The position numbers and the translations under genes were made by a program. From Sorex araneus (lineage: Eukaryota > Chordata > Mammalia > Eulipotyphla > Soricidae), in assembly GCF_027595985.1 (NCBI RefSeq), contig NC_073305.1:109946035-110010034 (forward strand): a stretch of 64,000 nt of DNA, written 5' to 3'. This document shows positions 13,329 to 24,290 of the stretch, one piece after another. The notes beneath the pieces were generated by a model that was given only the letters and a program-made list of their open reading frames with translations, searched no databases and had not been told where the DNA came from. Positions within the stretch are counted from its first letter, which is position 1, and the number at the start of each line of letters is the position of its first letter.

Positions 13329-14024
13329 AATATAAAACAATTTTTTATTTGTTTCCTTTCCATATTTTTTGGTATTGCCTGAACTCCAGGATTAATTTTC
13401 TTTTTAACAACTTACTTCATTATGGCCATACTTTGTAAAACTGAGACCATGAACTGTTTGTAGAATGGTGAGGTTTAACTATTAGGTGACTAGGTGAATG
13501 AATGTCAAGTATCCTACAATGTTTAAATGAGTTCTCATATGCAAGCTTCATCTAAAACCTCCTTTAAAGTAAATTTTAGCATTGGGTTTCAGTTTAGCTC
13601 AATTTCAAGTCCCTTAAGAGGAAAAAGATCTTTAATTTCTGGGAAGGAGAAATAATATCTTAATACAAAACAGTAGAACATCAGAACGCAGGGCTATAGT
13701 TTGTCTTTTCCATACTTAATTAGACATGCACACCCAACCTGATTGCTGCATATTTGTCTCTAGGTTTCAGGATTTCTCACAAAAGTCCTAAAACAGACAA
13801 CCTCACGATTCCAATCTACCTCAACACTTCCACAAAACTGCAGAGCCTATTTTGAAGCATTCTCTGTGTCAGCTGAAATGAATGGTTAGGTCTTAGCTTC
13901 AAGAGTGTTAATATTGTTGGACACTATCATTTTCTGAGAAAAATATATCACATCTTAGTTTTATTTGTTGTATGCTCAGTTTTACTCTGAATGTTGAATA
14001 TCTCTGTACAGCTGTAGAAGCAGT
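13329..14024. other. Non-coding DNA, nothing recognised
   Basis: No gene or named repeat supported. Confidence 0.55.
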
Positions 14025-14038
14025 GTTTATTTATTTAT

Positions 14039-14240
14039 TTACTTATTGAGTCACCATGAGATACAGTTAAAAGCTTTTATGTTCGAGTTACAATCATACA
14101 ACGATCAAATACCCATCCTTCCACCAGCGCACATTCTCCACCACCAATGTCCCCAGGATACCTCCCAATCCAACACTCCCCCTGCCTCCATGGCAGACAA
14201 TTTCCCTCATACTCTCTCTCTACTTTTTAGCATTATGGTT
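14039..14240 (-). mobile_element. 5'-truncated L1 3' end
   Basis: The minus-strand L1 3' tail starts with ttatttatttacttattgag and runs into the cctgcctccatggcagacaa block. It is flanked by a perfect 14-bp TSD, tagaagcagtgttt, at 14025-14038 and 14241-14254. A textbook target-primed insertion of about 200 bp. Confidence 0.92.
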
Positions 14241-14254
14241 TAGAAGCAGTGTTT

Positions 14255-15280
14255 TAAACATATTGTATTCAGCACTATCGAAGAATTATTTAACAAATAT
14301 TTAAAATTTAGTGTTAAAAAAGTAACACTTTACACCATATTTCACACAAAGTATGCAATCATCAGTTTTATTTTCTGAGTTGAATCTTATATTGCCAAAT
14401 ATTATATGTTATCCGATAACACAGATGTTTCACAATTTGTTCTTTCTTTTAAAGCTATAACTGATGCTTCAGTTTCTGTCAATGTAGCTATAAGGCTAAA
14501 TATGCTTTTAGTGAAAAAATCCTCTAGTACTGACTGTATGCCACCTGTCTAACTCACCACATGAATCCAGATACGCAGGAATACTGATCTACAACAAAGT
14601 AGTCACATGCAACAAGGGTGTGCAAACACTGAAACAGTGATAAAACAGTTTTACTACCTATAATAAACTGGGGTGAAATTCACATCAATATTCTTGCTGA
14701 CACAATTGAAAAATAATGCTAGAAAAGCTTAAGACTAACAGTCTCTCAACATATTCAAAAAATACTTATTCTAAAATCACTTGGTCTCAGCTATCAGCCT
14801 TTCAAAAATGTTTAATCTTCAGACAAAAAGGAAGCACTTTTACTTTGGCCAATATTATGACTCTTTTGTTTTGTGTACAATGATTATTAATGTCATTGAA
14901 TTAAACTGAAAATAAGTATTTTAAAATCATCATGATTTTTAATATATTTTTTGCTTCATATATAAATAATATACTGAAGGTCATTTTATATTTATTTGAG
15001 AGATACAGTTCATTTTGGGAAAAGATATTTATAAAATAATTAGAAATTTCACAAGATAATTATTTTGTTAAATATATATATATAAAACCAAGTCAAAAAT
15101 TTTACTGAAACTATTAAAACAAGTTAATCTCCATAATTTATTGCTAGTATTTTATTCTCATATGTATCATCAAAGCACTCTTATGCTTATCCTTATCATG
15201 ACATCCTAAGCTGCCTATTTTCATGTGTTTTTGTATTTACTCTCTAGACTGAATGTTTTATGTCAGAAATTTTTCTGTGA
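14255..15280. other. AT-rich non-coding DNA
   Basis: No coding frame or named repeat supported. Confidence 0.55.
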
Positions 15281-15282
15281 GG

Positions 15283-15440
15283 GGGTTGGTTTGGGAAATC
15301 TGGTGGTGCTGTGGGCACCGACAAGCTCTGAACTTAGGGGTCACACCCTGTGGTGCTCAGGGGACAGTGGAAATGGAGCCAGGTCAGCCACATGCTAGGC
15401 AAGTACCTTAGTACCTTAACATGTGTACTGTCTCTCTGTC
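15283..15440 (-). mobile_element. Diverged SINE (type A)
   Basis: The ggggtcacaccctgtggtgc and gtgctcaggggacagtgg blocks mark a minus-strand type A copy. Confidence 0.65.
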
Positions 15441-15654
15441 TCTCAAGGAATGTTTTTTGTACCTCATTATTATTCTAACATTTGTGTATTACCTGAGACA
15501 GTTGACAGTTGGTAGATAGAAATGGATTTAGTACCGTGGCATTAATTTCTCAAAGTAAAACAATCAGTTTAGATGGCTTTTGAGAATTAAAGTTAAACAA
15601 TATCAAATAGAAAAGCAGAAGGTGGTAGACACTTAGGAATAAGAGTAACAAAAT

Positions 15655-15805
15655 TCTTGGGCTTTTTGTTTGCTTATTTTGGGATCACACCTGGTACTAT
15701 TTGGAGGTTATTCCAATTGTGGGGCTCAGGGTAACATGTTTTGCCAGAGACATAATCCTGGTCCTTTGCATGCAAGACCACACCCAGTAGAGCTCTGGGG
15801 GACCA
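15655..15805 (-). mobile_element. Diverged SINE (type A)
   Basis: A ttttgggatcacacctggta start and a tttgcatgcaagaccacacc head in minus orientation. Confidence 0.65.
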
Positions 15806-15825
15806 CGCAGTACTGTCCCTTTTTA

Positions 15826-16195
15826 TTATTTTTTTTTATTGAATCACTGTGAGAAAAAGTTACAAAGTTACAAAGAAAAAGTCACAATTGAGTTTCAGTC
15901 ATGCAATGCTCCAACACCCATCTGTTCACCAGTGAACATTTCCCCAGCACCCATGTCCCCCATTTGGGTTTTAATTGGCAGTAATGTTTTTCAGCAGCTT
16001 AGAAGTTCATGGCACAATTGAGAGGAAAGTAGATTTCTGAAGTAGATCCACCCCATCATGCACAGCACCCCCATCCATTGCCAGTGCCCCCCCATAGTGC
16101 TATAGTTGTGACAACTATAGAACCTCTGTTGGCATACCATAACATCCCCAAACCCACAGTTTAGGTGAGAGTTCTCTGTGTTGTGCATTCGATGG
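15826..16195 (-). mobile_element. Old L1 3' UTR fragment
   Basis: The left end, ttttttttattgaatcactg, followed by atgctccaacacccatctgt, is a minus-strand L1 3' tail. The right half (16030-16195) is more diverged 3'-UTR-like sequence. Confidence 0.7.
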
Positions 16196-16269
16196 GTTTG
16201 GGTAAATGATTATAATGGCATTACATTTTTTATACTAATTTTTTAAAAAATGTTTTATTAGTGAATCAC

Positions 16270-16523
16270 AGGGCTGGAGTGATAGCACAGCGGTAGGGCA
16301 TTCACCTTTCATGTGGCCAACCTGGGTTCAATTCTTCCGCCCACTCAGAGAGCATTGGCAACTACAGAGAGTATCGCCACCCACACAGCAGAGCCTGGCA
16401 AGCTACTCATGGTGTATTTGATATGCCAAAAAACAGTAACAACAAGTCTCACAATGGAGATGTTACTGGTGCCTGCTTGAGCAAATCGATGAACAACGGA
16501 ACAACAGTACTACTACAGTATCT
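16270..16523 (+). mobile_element. SINE with RTE-type tail (type B)
   Basis: The head ggctggagtgatagcacagc is followed by the ggatatgccaaa-type body and the ctcacaatggagatgttact tail with gatgaacaacgg. Confidence 0.92.
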
Positions 16524-16621
16524 CCAATAAAGGGTCTTTATATGCCTTTTCTTTTTCCTCATGAAATTTACTGTCCCGATGATGATAACTGTATATTTCT
16601 AAATTTCCTTTCAATTGTTCT

Positions 16622-16746
16622 GCCTAAATGGGTGTTTATTGTAGAATGGGCGTATGTTAGTAGAATGGGTGTTTTGTTAGCAAAATGGGTGGGTTTTTTT
16701 TTAGAATGTGTTTTACTAGAATGGGTTTGTTAGTAGAATGTCTAAA
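16622..16746. repeat. Degenerate minisatellite, units of about 20-24 bp
   Basis: The word agaatgggtg or a close variant (gtagaatgggcgt, gtagaatgggtgt, caaaatgggtggg, ctagaatgggttt, gtagaatgtct) recurs about six times in 125 bp, mostly spaced 20-24 bp and separated by ttttgttag-like filler. Confidence 0.75.
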
Positions 16747-16997
16747 AGGGTATTTGTCAGTATGAAACAGAAGATATCAGCATTTTACACCTAAGGTTCT
16801 ATAGATTTCACTCTTCTTTGTAAGTAAAAATTATGGACTCAGTGTGGAACCTCTTTCCAGCTATCAAACTCCTGATTCATTGAGACCCAGGTAACTTCCC
16901 TTTCCTTTGAAAATTCAGACTGGTACCTTTCCTTCCTCTCAATTCCTTAGCAATTATATTCAGCAAATCTGGTATTTTTAATTTAATTTTAATTTAA

Positions 16998-17175
16998 TTT
17001 ATATACTTTGGGTTTTGGAACACACCCAGCAGTATTCAGGGCTTACTCCAGGCTCTGTGTGTTCAGTTATTACTCCTGCAGTGATTTGGGAGATCATATG
17101 TGGTACCAAGGACTGAACCCAGTTCAGCATGTACATGATAAGTACTCTACCCTCTGTCCAATTTCTGTAGTCCAA
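16998..17175 (-). mobile_element. Diverged SINE (type A)
   Basis: ggaacacacccagcagtatt at the start and ataagtactctaccctctgt at the head end. Confidence 0.65.
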
Positions 17176-17625
17176 ATCTGGTCCTTTTAAACACTGATTT
17201 TTATTACAAGGCAATTTTTCATGTGCTTCTTATTTCTTCAAAACTCTTTGGAGATTCCTCTGGGCCATATTTGATTTTTCCCTATTGTGTGTTTATGTTT
17301 ATGATGTGTATATATACATACATATATGTTATAGTCAGTGCTAAATCTATTGATGAATCATTTAAGCAGACTAAAGGAAATAATGATTAGGAGTAAAGCT
17401 AAGTAATACAATCTAACTAGAAATATAAAGTTTTTCTGCTTCTGAAACTTTTGTATGTTTATGACATAGTTTTGTAAAGAATAAGATAAAAAAGATAAAC
17501 AGGAGGAATTATATAAACTGTTACCAGTGTTTTTGCTTGGGGCTTTTTTTATTAGGGCTACACATATTTTTTTTCTTTTTCTTTTTCATTTTGAATTTTA
17601 TAGATTTTTGTTTAAAGAAGATGTA

Positions 17626-17785
17626 CTCATTTTTTTAATTGAATTACCATAAAATACACGGTTACAAAGTTGTTCATGATTGAGTTTCAGTCATATAATG
17701 TTTCAACACCCATTACTTCACCAGTGTACATTTCCCACCACCAATGACCTTAATTTCCCTCCTCCAACCCCTGCCTCTGTGGCAG

Positions 17786-17849
<64 letters not shown>

Positions 17850-17960
17850 CCGCATCTCTATCTCTCTGTTCTGTCTGTCTGTCTGTCTGTCTCTCTCCCT
17901 CTCTCACTTTTATTTTGGGCATTCTGGTTTGCAATACAGGTATTAAAAGGTTATCATTGA
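17626..17960 (-). mobile_element. L1 3' end carrying a (CT)n expansion
   Basis: Starts with tttttttaattgaattacca and has the usual L1 3' order up to cccctgcctctgtggcagga. It is then interrupted by about 57 bp of CT repeat (17790-17847) and a GTCT run (17871-17892), and resumes with ttttgggcattctggtttgc. Frames rich in Ser-Leu here are repeat translations. Confidence 0.85.
17790..17900. repeat. (CT)n/(GTCT)n microsatellite
   Basis: Perfect CT dinucleotides followed by a short C-rich bridge and four to five GTCT units, inside an L1 3' end. Confidence 0.97.
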
Positions 17961-17982
17961 ATATACTCATATTTATTTATTT

Positions 17983-18142
17983 AGTTTGGCTTTTTGGATC
18001 ACATCCAGTTAACACTCAGGGCTTACTCCTGGCTTTGCACTCAGGAATTGCTCCTGGCAATGCTAGGGAGCAGATGGGATGCTGGGGATAGAACCCAGGT
18101 CACTCCCGCCCTACCCAACCCACTGTACTATCACTTTGGCCT
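17983..18142 (-). mobile_element. SINE (type A)
   Basis: ggctttttggatcacatcca start, then a tttgcactcaggaattgctc body and an actatcactttggcc head. Confidence 0.85.
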
Positions 18143-18344
18143 GATATATTCATTTTTAATGAAAAATTTTACAACTACTATTTTAAAAACATGTTATTTT
18201 TAATAATTTGCAGTTTTATAGATAATTATTGCAATATAGTTAGCTAATTGACAAGCTGGTGGTATTCCAGAAAAGGTTATTATTATTATTTTTTAAACAA
18301 CAGACAAATGCAGAAAAGAGCTTTGTCTTAACATTTAAGCTAAG

Positions 18345-18510
18345 GCTGGAGTGATAGTACAGAGACTAGGGCATTTGTTTTGTACAAGGTCAATCTGGAT
18401 TCAATTCCTGGCACTCAATATGGTTCTCTGTACCCTACCAAGATTGACCCCTGACTATAGAGCCAGGAGCAAGCCCTGAGCACTGTTGTACAAGGCCAAA
18501 ACAAAAAAAG
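18345..18510 (+). mobile_element. SINE (type A)
   Basis: Head ggctggagtgatagtacaga, body agagccaggagcaagccctg, A-rich end. Confidence 0.85.
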
Positions 18511-19640
18511 CATACTAAAACTGACCAACCCATCTAAAAATTTAAGGATATGTTGTCTTTGGTTAAAAAAGAAAAAAAGACATTTATAACCCCAATTATA
18601 ATCTAAATGTTTTTTCACGAACAAATAAAATATTTCACAGTGTCTGAAGTTAAAAAAATATTATTTTAAAATTTTTTTCTGTTTTCTACAACCTGCAAAT
18701 AATACGGAGGTAAGCTGTTATGAGGTTTCTTTTCTTTTAACATTTATTTTTAATTATATGCATAATAAGGGTAAAAATATTAATTAAATGCAAATGAAGT
18801 AGCACTGCACAATTGCTTTTAATGTGTTTCACATTACTTTTTTCAAAAGTCTGTGAAATACAGTACTGAAGCATTCAAGGCAATGGAGAAAAGTTTGACT
18901 CAGAAACTATTATGCAAGCATCTGTGACCATGAAAATTAAAACAAAAAAAGTTATGTGGTAAAGATCACTTACAGCGCTTAAGCAATGATTATGGGAGAA
19001 TATGAATTTCCAGACATTGCAGATGGAGAGCCAAGGTGAGTGGGCAGCACTTAAGAAGTAGAAAAACAGTCACTCCTGTGAATTTTTACTTACATGTAGT
19101 CTGACAATTGCCATGGAGAGCCTCTGTTAGGAAATAAGGCTGAAACTAAAATCGTATTGTTTATTGTTCAAACTGCAGGTGTTCATGAAGACACTAAAAT
19201 ATGAGGTAGAACAAGAATTAGCTGTTGGAACAGAGCTGCTCTCTATTCTGTTATATGTAGGGTCTGGCCCCTAGAGCAGAGTGAGGAAGAAGGCCAGACC
19301 CCATGATAATGGTAGCTTGTTAATAGCTCCTTGGCTTTAGAAAAATAAGCCTTTAATCATGCCTCCTGGGACATATTTTAGAAGTACAACAGCACAAAAA
19401 CCAAACAAAGAAAAACACTTTTGAGGATCATTGTTATTATACCCAAAGGTAATCGCTATCCTTATTTCAATAATAATAGATGACTTTTGCCCATTTTTAA
19501 CGTTACACATACACTCACACATACACAGATACCAAGCAGACATTTCCTTGTATGTTGCCTTCTCTTATCCAATAGTTTATTAGATCCATTCACTTCTTAT
19601 ATGCAACAACAGACTAGTGCATTTAATTTAGTATAATTTT
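18511..19640. other. Non-coding DNA, nothing recognised
   Basis: AT-rich, with no supported gene. Confidence 0.5.
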
Positions 19641-20640
19641 TGTTTTATATTTCATTATTTTTTCTCATACTACAATGAAGTGATAACTTTTTTCTTGTAG
19701 CTTCTACCAGTAAAAAATAATTTTGCCATAATTGTTCTGACCTGAATCTTTTGGGTGATAAATTATATCGACAAGATTTTGTATCTGAAATAGTCTTTGC
19801 ATTTTTGGGACAAGCCTAACATTGACCTTTATTTTATTTTTTATGGTTCTCTTGCCAAGTTTTATATCAAGGTGATCCTGGCCTAATAGGAGAGATAGTA
19901 ATGCTAATTCTTTTGGAATGTTTTTTTAGAATGTCTTAAACTAGGCATTATTTCTTTTATAAAGATTTAGAGAAAATCCCTGAACAAGCTATCAGATTCT
20001 GAATAGAATTTTGAAATGAAATTTTTAAAGGGTTAGGTTCATTATTTGGCATAGTGCCATTCAGGTTTCTACTTCTTTCTGTGGCTTTTTTATTGTTAAG
20101 TTGCTTTAAATTTTCAAAAATTACTTGGGTTATTTTGTAAATTTTATCTACAATTTGATCTAGTTATGTTATTTATTTAAAATATACTAAGATAATTTAT
20201 TTCTGAGTATCTTCATTTTGAGTCACTCTTCTTTCCAATTTTGCTCAGCTTGTAAAATGTTAATATTAATGTTATCTTAAATGTTAGAATTATGTAAAAT
20301 GTTTTTTCAAAGAATATACTTTCACCTATTCCATTTATTTTCATCCTTTTGTCCTCTGGTAGCTTAATCAAAATGCAGCATATTTTTACTACAAAAGTAG
20401 CAATTTTTTTGCTCTTTTATTCCTTGATTTTTTTCACTAAACAATGAATTTTAGAAATCACCCAGTATGTAAGGACTTTCTTTGTTATTTTAAATACAGT
20501 TGTGTAGTATCTCTTTTTGTGTGCATAGCAAGTTTATTAATAGCATTATACTATGTATGAGTTCTTTGAGTGGTAAACATTTTTGTGATTATAAGAAATG
20601 TTATAATGTGCTTTTTGTCTGCTTTTTAAGAAAAAAATTC
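19640..20640 (-). mobile_element. Old L1 ORF2 relic
   Basis: The minus-strand order resembles mammalian L1 ORF2, for example atatcaaggtgatcctggcc near 19864 and gagaaaatccctgaacaagc near 19970. It is heavily decayed and AT-rich, with uncertain ends. Confidence 0.5.
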
Positions 20641-20684
20641 TAGAAATGGTATTTCTGGGTTAAAGATAATTTTATATATAAATT

Positions 20685-20832
20685 TTTGTTTGTTTGTTTT
20701 GAGCTGTACTGGCATTGTTCAGGATCACTCCTGGCAGGACTTGGGGGGAACCATAGGGATAGTTGGGATTGAACCCCAGTTTGGCTGCATGCAAGACAAG
20801 TGCACCTGCTGTAATATATCTTCAACTCCAAT
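20685..20832 (-). mobile_element. SINE (type A)
   Basis: ctggcattgttcaggatcac body and gctgcatgcaagacaagtgc head, diverged. Confidence 0.7.
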
Positions 20833-21019
20833 AAATGTAGCTTTGATATGCATCTACATCTCTTCTGGAAGAATTATACCCACTTGTTCTCCTACTGGAA
20901 CTGTATGATCATACCTGTTTTCTTACAGTCATCTGGATACAATGTTTTACCCTACTTTAAAACCTTTGTCTATGAAATGCATCATAAGTGATCTCTGTGT
21001 GATACTTAAAATTTGATTA

Positions 21020-21145
21020 AAAACTTTGGAGGATACCACCCTAGAAGTGCTCAGGAGGCACAGAGGGCCCTTTTATTCATCCTGGACTAATAAGGTCCTG
21101 GTTCAATTCATGAACCCGTTGATGTAGTACTTCTAGGGCCCAGCA
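21020..21145 (-). mobile_element. Diverged SINE (type A)
   Basis: ggataccaccctagaagtgc, followed by a ctggttcaattcatgaaccc B-box-like region. Confidence 0.5.
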
Positions 21146-21611
21146 CATTAAATATTTTTATATGTTTGAATGCCATGTTCATATCTATATATTATTGGGG
21201 TATGCAAATTGACTGTCTTTTACCTATTTACTTTACAAAATTTTTAGTCTTTTATACTTAAGTTAAAATTTTTTTATATTAGCAATGTCACACTTTAGTT
21301 TATGTCATGCTGCAATTATTTTCCTCCAATTTGTTGGGTCTTTTGGATTTATTTATAAAATTGTTTTCTTTCCATATAACTAAATTTTCATATAATCACA
21401 TTTATTAATAAGTTCTTTTCTTTTAATAGACTTAATAATACTTAGAAATTATTTTCTTTCTCTATGTTATAGAAGAATTTACTCAAGTTTTGCAAGTGTT
21501 TCTATGAATTCATATGTTTCAGTTTAGGTTATTAATCCACTTGGAGTTTGTTCCGTGTGTGATATTATATAATCGAGGATATACTATTATTTCCAGGGAA
21601 TCCAAGCTCCT

Positions 21612-21727
21612 TCTGAACTAATATGGTGTTTCCTGGAAGTTCCTCAGGGAACCATATATGGTACTCAGATCAAACCATCATTGGCTGTGTGCAAGGTGCT
21701 TAACCCTTATACTATCTCTCTGACTGA
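21612..21727 (-). mobile_element. Diverged SINE (type A), partial
   Basis: tcctcagggaaccatatatg, ggctgtgtgcaaggtgctta and a head actatctctctgac. Confidence 0.7.
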
Positions 21728-21765
21728 ACAATATAATTACATTTGAATAAAATTGCATGTGAATT

Positions 21766-21939
21766 TTTTTTTGCCTTTTGGGTCACACCTGGCGATACAC
21801 AGGGGTTACTCCTGGCTCTGCACTCAGGAATTACCCCTGGCCGTGCTCAGGGGACCATATGGGATGCTGGGATTCGAACCCGGGTCGGCCACGTGCAAGG
21901 CAAACGCCCTACCCGCTGTGCTATCGCTCCAGCCTCCTA
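21766..21939 (-). mobile_element. Young full-length SINE (type A)
   Basis: Near-consensus: ttttgggtcacacctggcga to ctatcgctccagcc. It is flanked by the perfect 10-bp TSD catgtgaatt at 21756-21765 and 21940-21949. Confidence 0.95.
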
Positions 21940-22581
21940 CATGTGAATTCTTAAAGAGTTTTCCCTTCGCCCATGGTGCTTCATTATAATGATATCTATT
22001 TGGAAAAATAATCTTCATAAATATAGCCTAACAAGATTATTCACGTTTAAAAACATTCTATAACCAGATAGTTTGGGGAGCACTAACTTTATTTGTAAAA
22101 ACAAAAAACAAACAAACAAACAAACTTCTTATCATTCAAGTGTTTATTTGCTTGGAAAAAAAGTCACTAAAGTAACAGATTAGTAAGGAGCTGAATTGTG
22201 TAATAGCTATAGAATTTTTTAAGGATTTATGATGACTGGCAGGATAAAGATAAGAAACGATAAATCTAAAGAATGAGTCAATGTTTGACATTTAAGCAGT
22301 TCAATGTAAACATATAAAGTTCTTCCATCCAGAATTTTTTTTTCCATCCAGAACTTTTAATTTAATTCCAGGTCTCCAGGAATAATGCCACATACTAAGA
22401 AAATGTCATGAAATATCTTGTTTGATTTAATTCTGATCAACAAAGGAGGTCTTGTTAGCAATGTGAGAATGATAGAAACAGGTAAGAAGAATGTGTCATC
22501 ATTTCATTCACAAATAAATGGAATAAAGTATTGAACATTTCTTTAACTGTCATTAATAGATGATTTTAAAAACTTTCTGGA

Positions 22582-22762
22582 AGTTCTGGAGAGATACTAT
22601 CATGGGTGAGGCACTTTCCTTACATACAACTTACCCACGTTTGAGCCATTGCACCCCATACGCTACCCTGTGCCCACCAGGAATGATCTCTGAGTGCAGA
22701 GACAGAAATTAGCCCTCATCGCTCCTTGGTGTGACCCCCACACAAAAACAAAATTAAAAAAT
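22582..22762 (+). mobile_element. Diverged SINE (type A)
   Basis: Head ttctggagagatactatcat, end tccttggtgtgacccccaca and an A-rich tail. Confidence 0.7.
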
Positions 22763-22784
22763 AGTTCCTGGAAGAGTAAGCATA

Positions 22785-22985
22785 TGTTAACAGCCACAGC
22801 AGGGAGAATGGGAATAAATGATGGAACAGAGATGGGAATAAACAGCGACTGACCATCAACCAATTTGGTGGCCTTGTTTCTTCCTTCATGGATCTATTGA
22901 TGGTGGAAGGACAGGGTGGAAAAGCAACTCATGGCTACTAAACTAATGTGGCAAGAGCCCACTTTATTTGTGAACACACAATAGT
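22785..22985 (+). mobile_element. LTR-like repeat, copy III (3' part only)
   Basis: ggaataaacagcgactgacc and tggtggccttgtttcttcct align with the end of the repeat at 55580-55790. It ends tttgtgaacacacaatag. Same orientation as copies I and II. Confidence 0.6.
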
Positions 22986-24139
22986 TTATTGGCAAAAGCC
23001 AGTTATTTCAAAATTATTCAATTACATTCTTAGGTGAATTTACTGATGACCAAGAAATGCCTAAAAATAAAAGAAATCCAGAATGGTAGTTGAACTATCA
23101 AGTGACTTGACATCTGGAAAACCAATCATAGTGACTGTATTATATCTTTTAGGTAAATGAAAGGGCATCGGCCTTTTCATCCACCATCACATTGTACGCT
23201 CTATGTATTTTGGCATGTGTGTTTTTGCAAATGTTTGTGCATTTTGTTTAATTATATGTAGTTTATTTGCTTTAATATAAATGGAAAAAATTGAAAGTAA
23301 ATATAATCTTTAAATAGAATTAGAAAAAAAATCCCCAAATCATGAAGACAAACATTCCAATGTAGAGTTCCAGGTCAACGATATATCTATATTTTAAGTT
23401 TGTGTGAGTTCATAGATAACACATACTAGCAAACAGGAGCGTATTTAGAAAGCAATAGAAAATATAAAGATCACGGATGTCATGTCAATTAGAAAAAGTA
23501 AAAAGAAAAAGTCTGGAGAAGAATGTAATAAATGTGTAGATTGACTTTCAAGTCATTCAACTATTTAGGCCTTCATACTATTCTTGTATAAACTGGAAGT
23601 GAATGAAATTGTTAGTCTTTCTGAGTCATGTCTCCCAAACTATATGCAGCTTCTGACCAAATGTTTCAAAAGTCCTAGTAAAAGCTAAAAAATATGATTC
23701 TTCTTACTAAGTTAACTAGAATGAATTAGTGTGTAACTGTTGCAAAGTGGCAAATTTATTACTAAACATAAAGAACACCCCAATAATTACCTTTACCTTA
23801 AGATAATGGATGTTGGTTCTATTGAGCAGACTGTCAATGAAGTATTCAAGCAGTGAGTAGATGACTATGTTGATGATTTTGGTAGCTAATTATATTTTAT
23901 GTAATTATCATTACAGTATTTTAACATTTATTAGAATCTGATAGATCTATTTTATATATCCAATCATTTGTATTGATTAGTTTCTATCAGCATTACCACA
24001 GTAGATATTCAGTACTAAAAGAGAATAAGTGATTCTCAAGCATTAGTACAGAGGGTGGAGGAAAAAAACAAGCTAGGTATTGATAAGTCCTATTCCCAAA
24101 GTTTCTGATTCAGTACATCTAAAGATTCCCAAAATTTAA
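22986..24139. other. AT-rich non-coding DNA
   Basis: Nothing recognised. Confidence 0.5.
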
Positions 24140-24290
24140 CTTTTGTTTATTTTGAGGCCACACCTAGAGTGCTCATAGATTATTCGTGGCTCTGGACTTA
24201 GGGATCACTTCTGGCAGGGCTGGGGTGAGCAAGAACATATGGGATGTTCTGATCAACCAGGTCAGCTGCTCTATCTCTCCTGCCCTAGAA
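24140..24290 (-). mobile_element. Diverged SINE (type A)
   Basis: ttgaggccacacctagagtg start and a ctgctctatctctcctgccc head. Confidence 0.7.

Noticed and set aside
17680..18091. Ser-Leu and Arg-Glu repeat proteins
   Set aside because: Translations of the (CT)n expansion.
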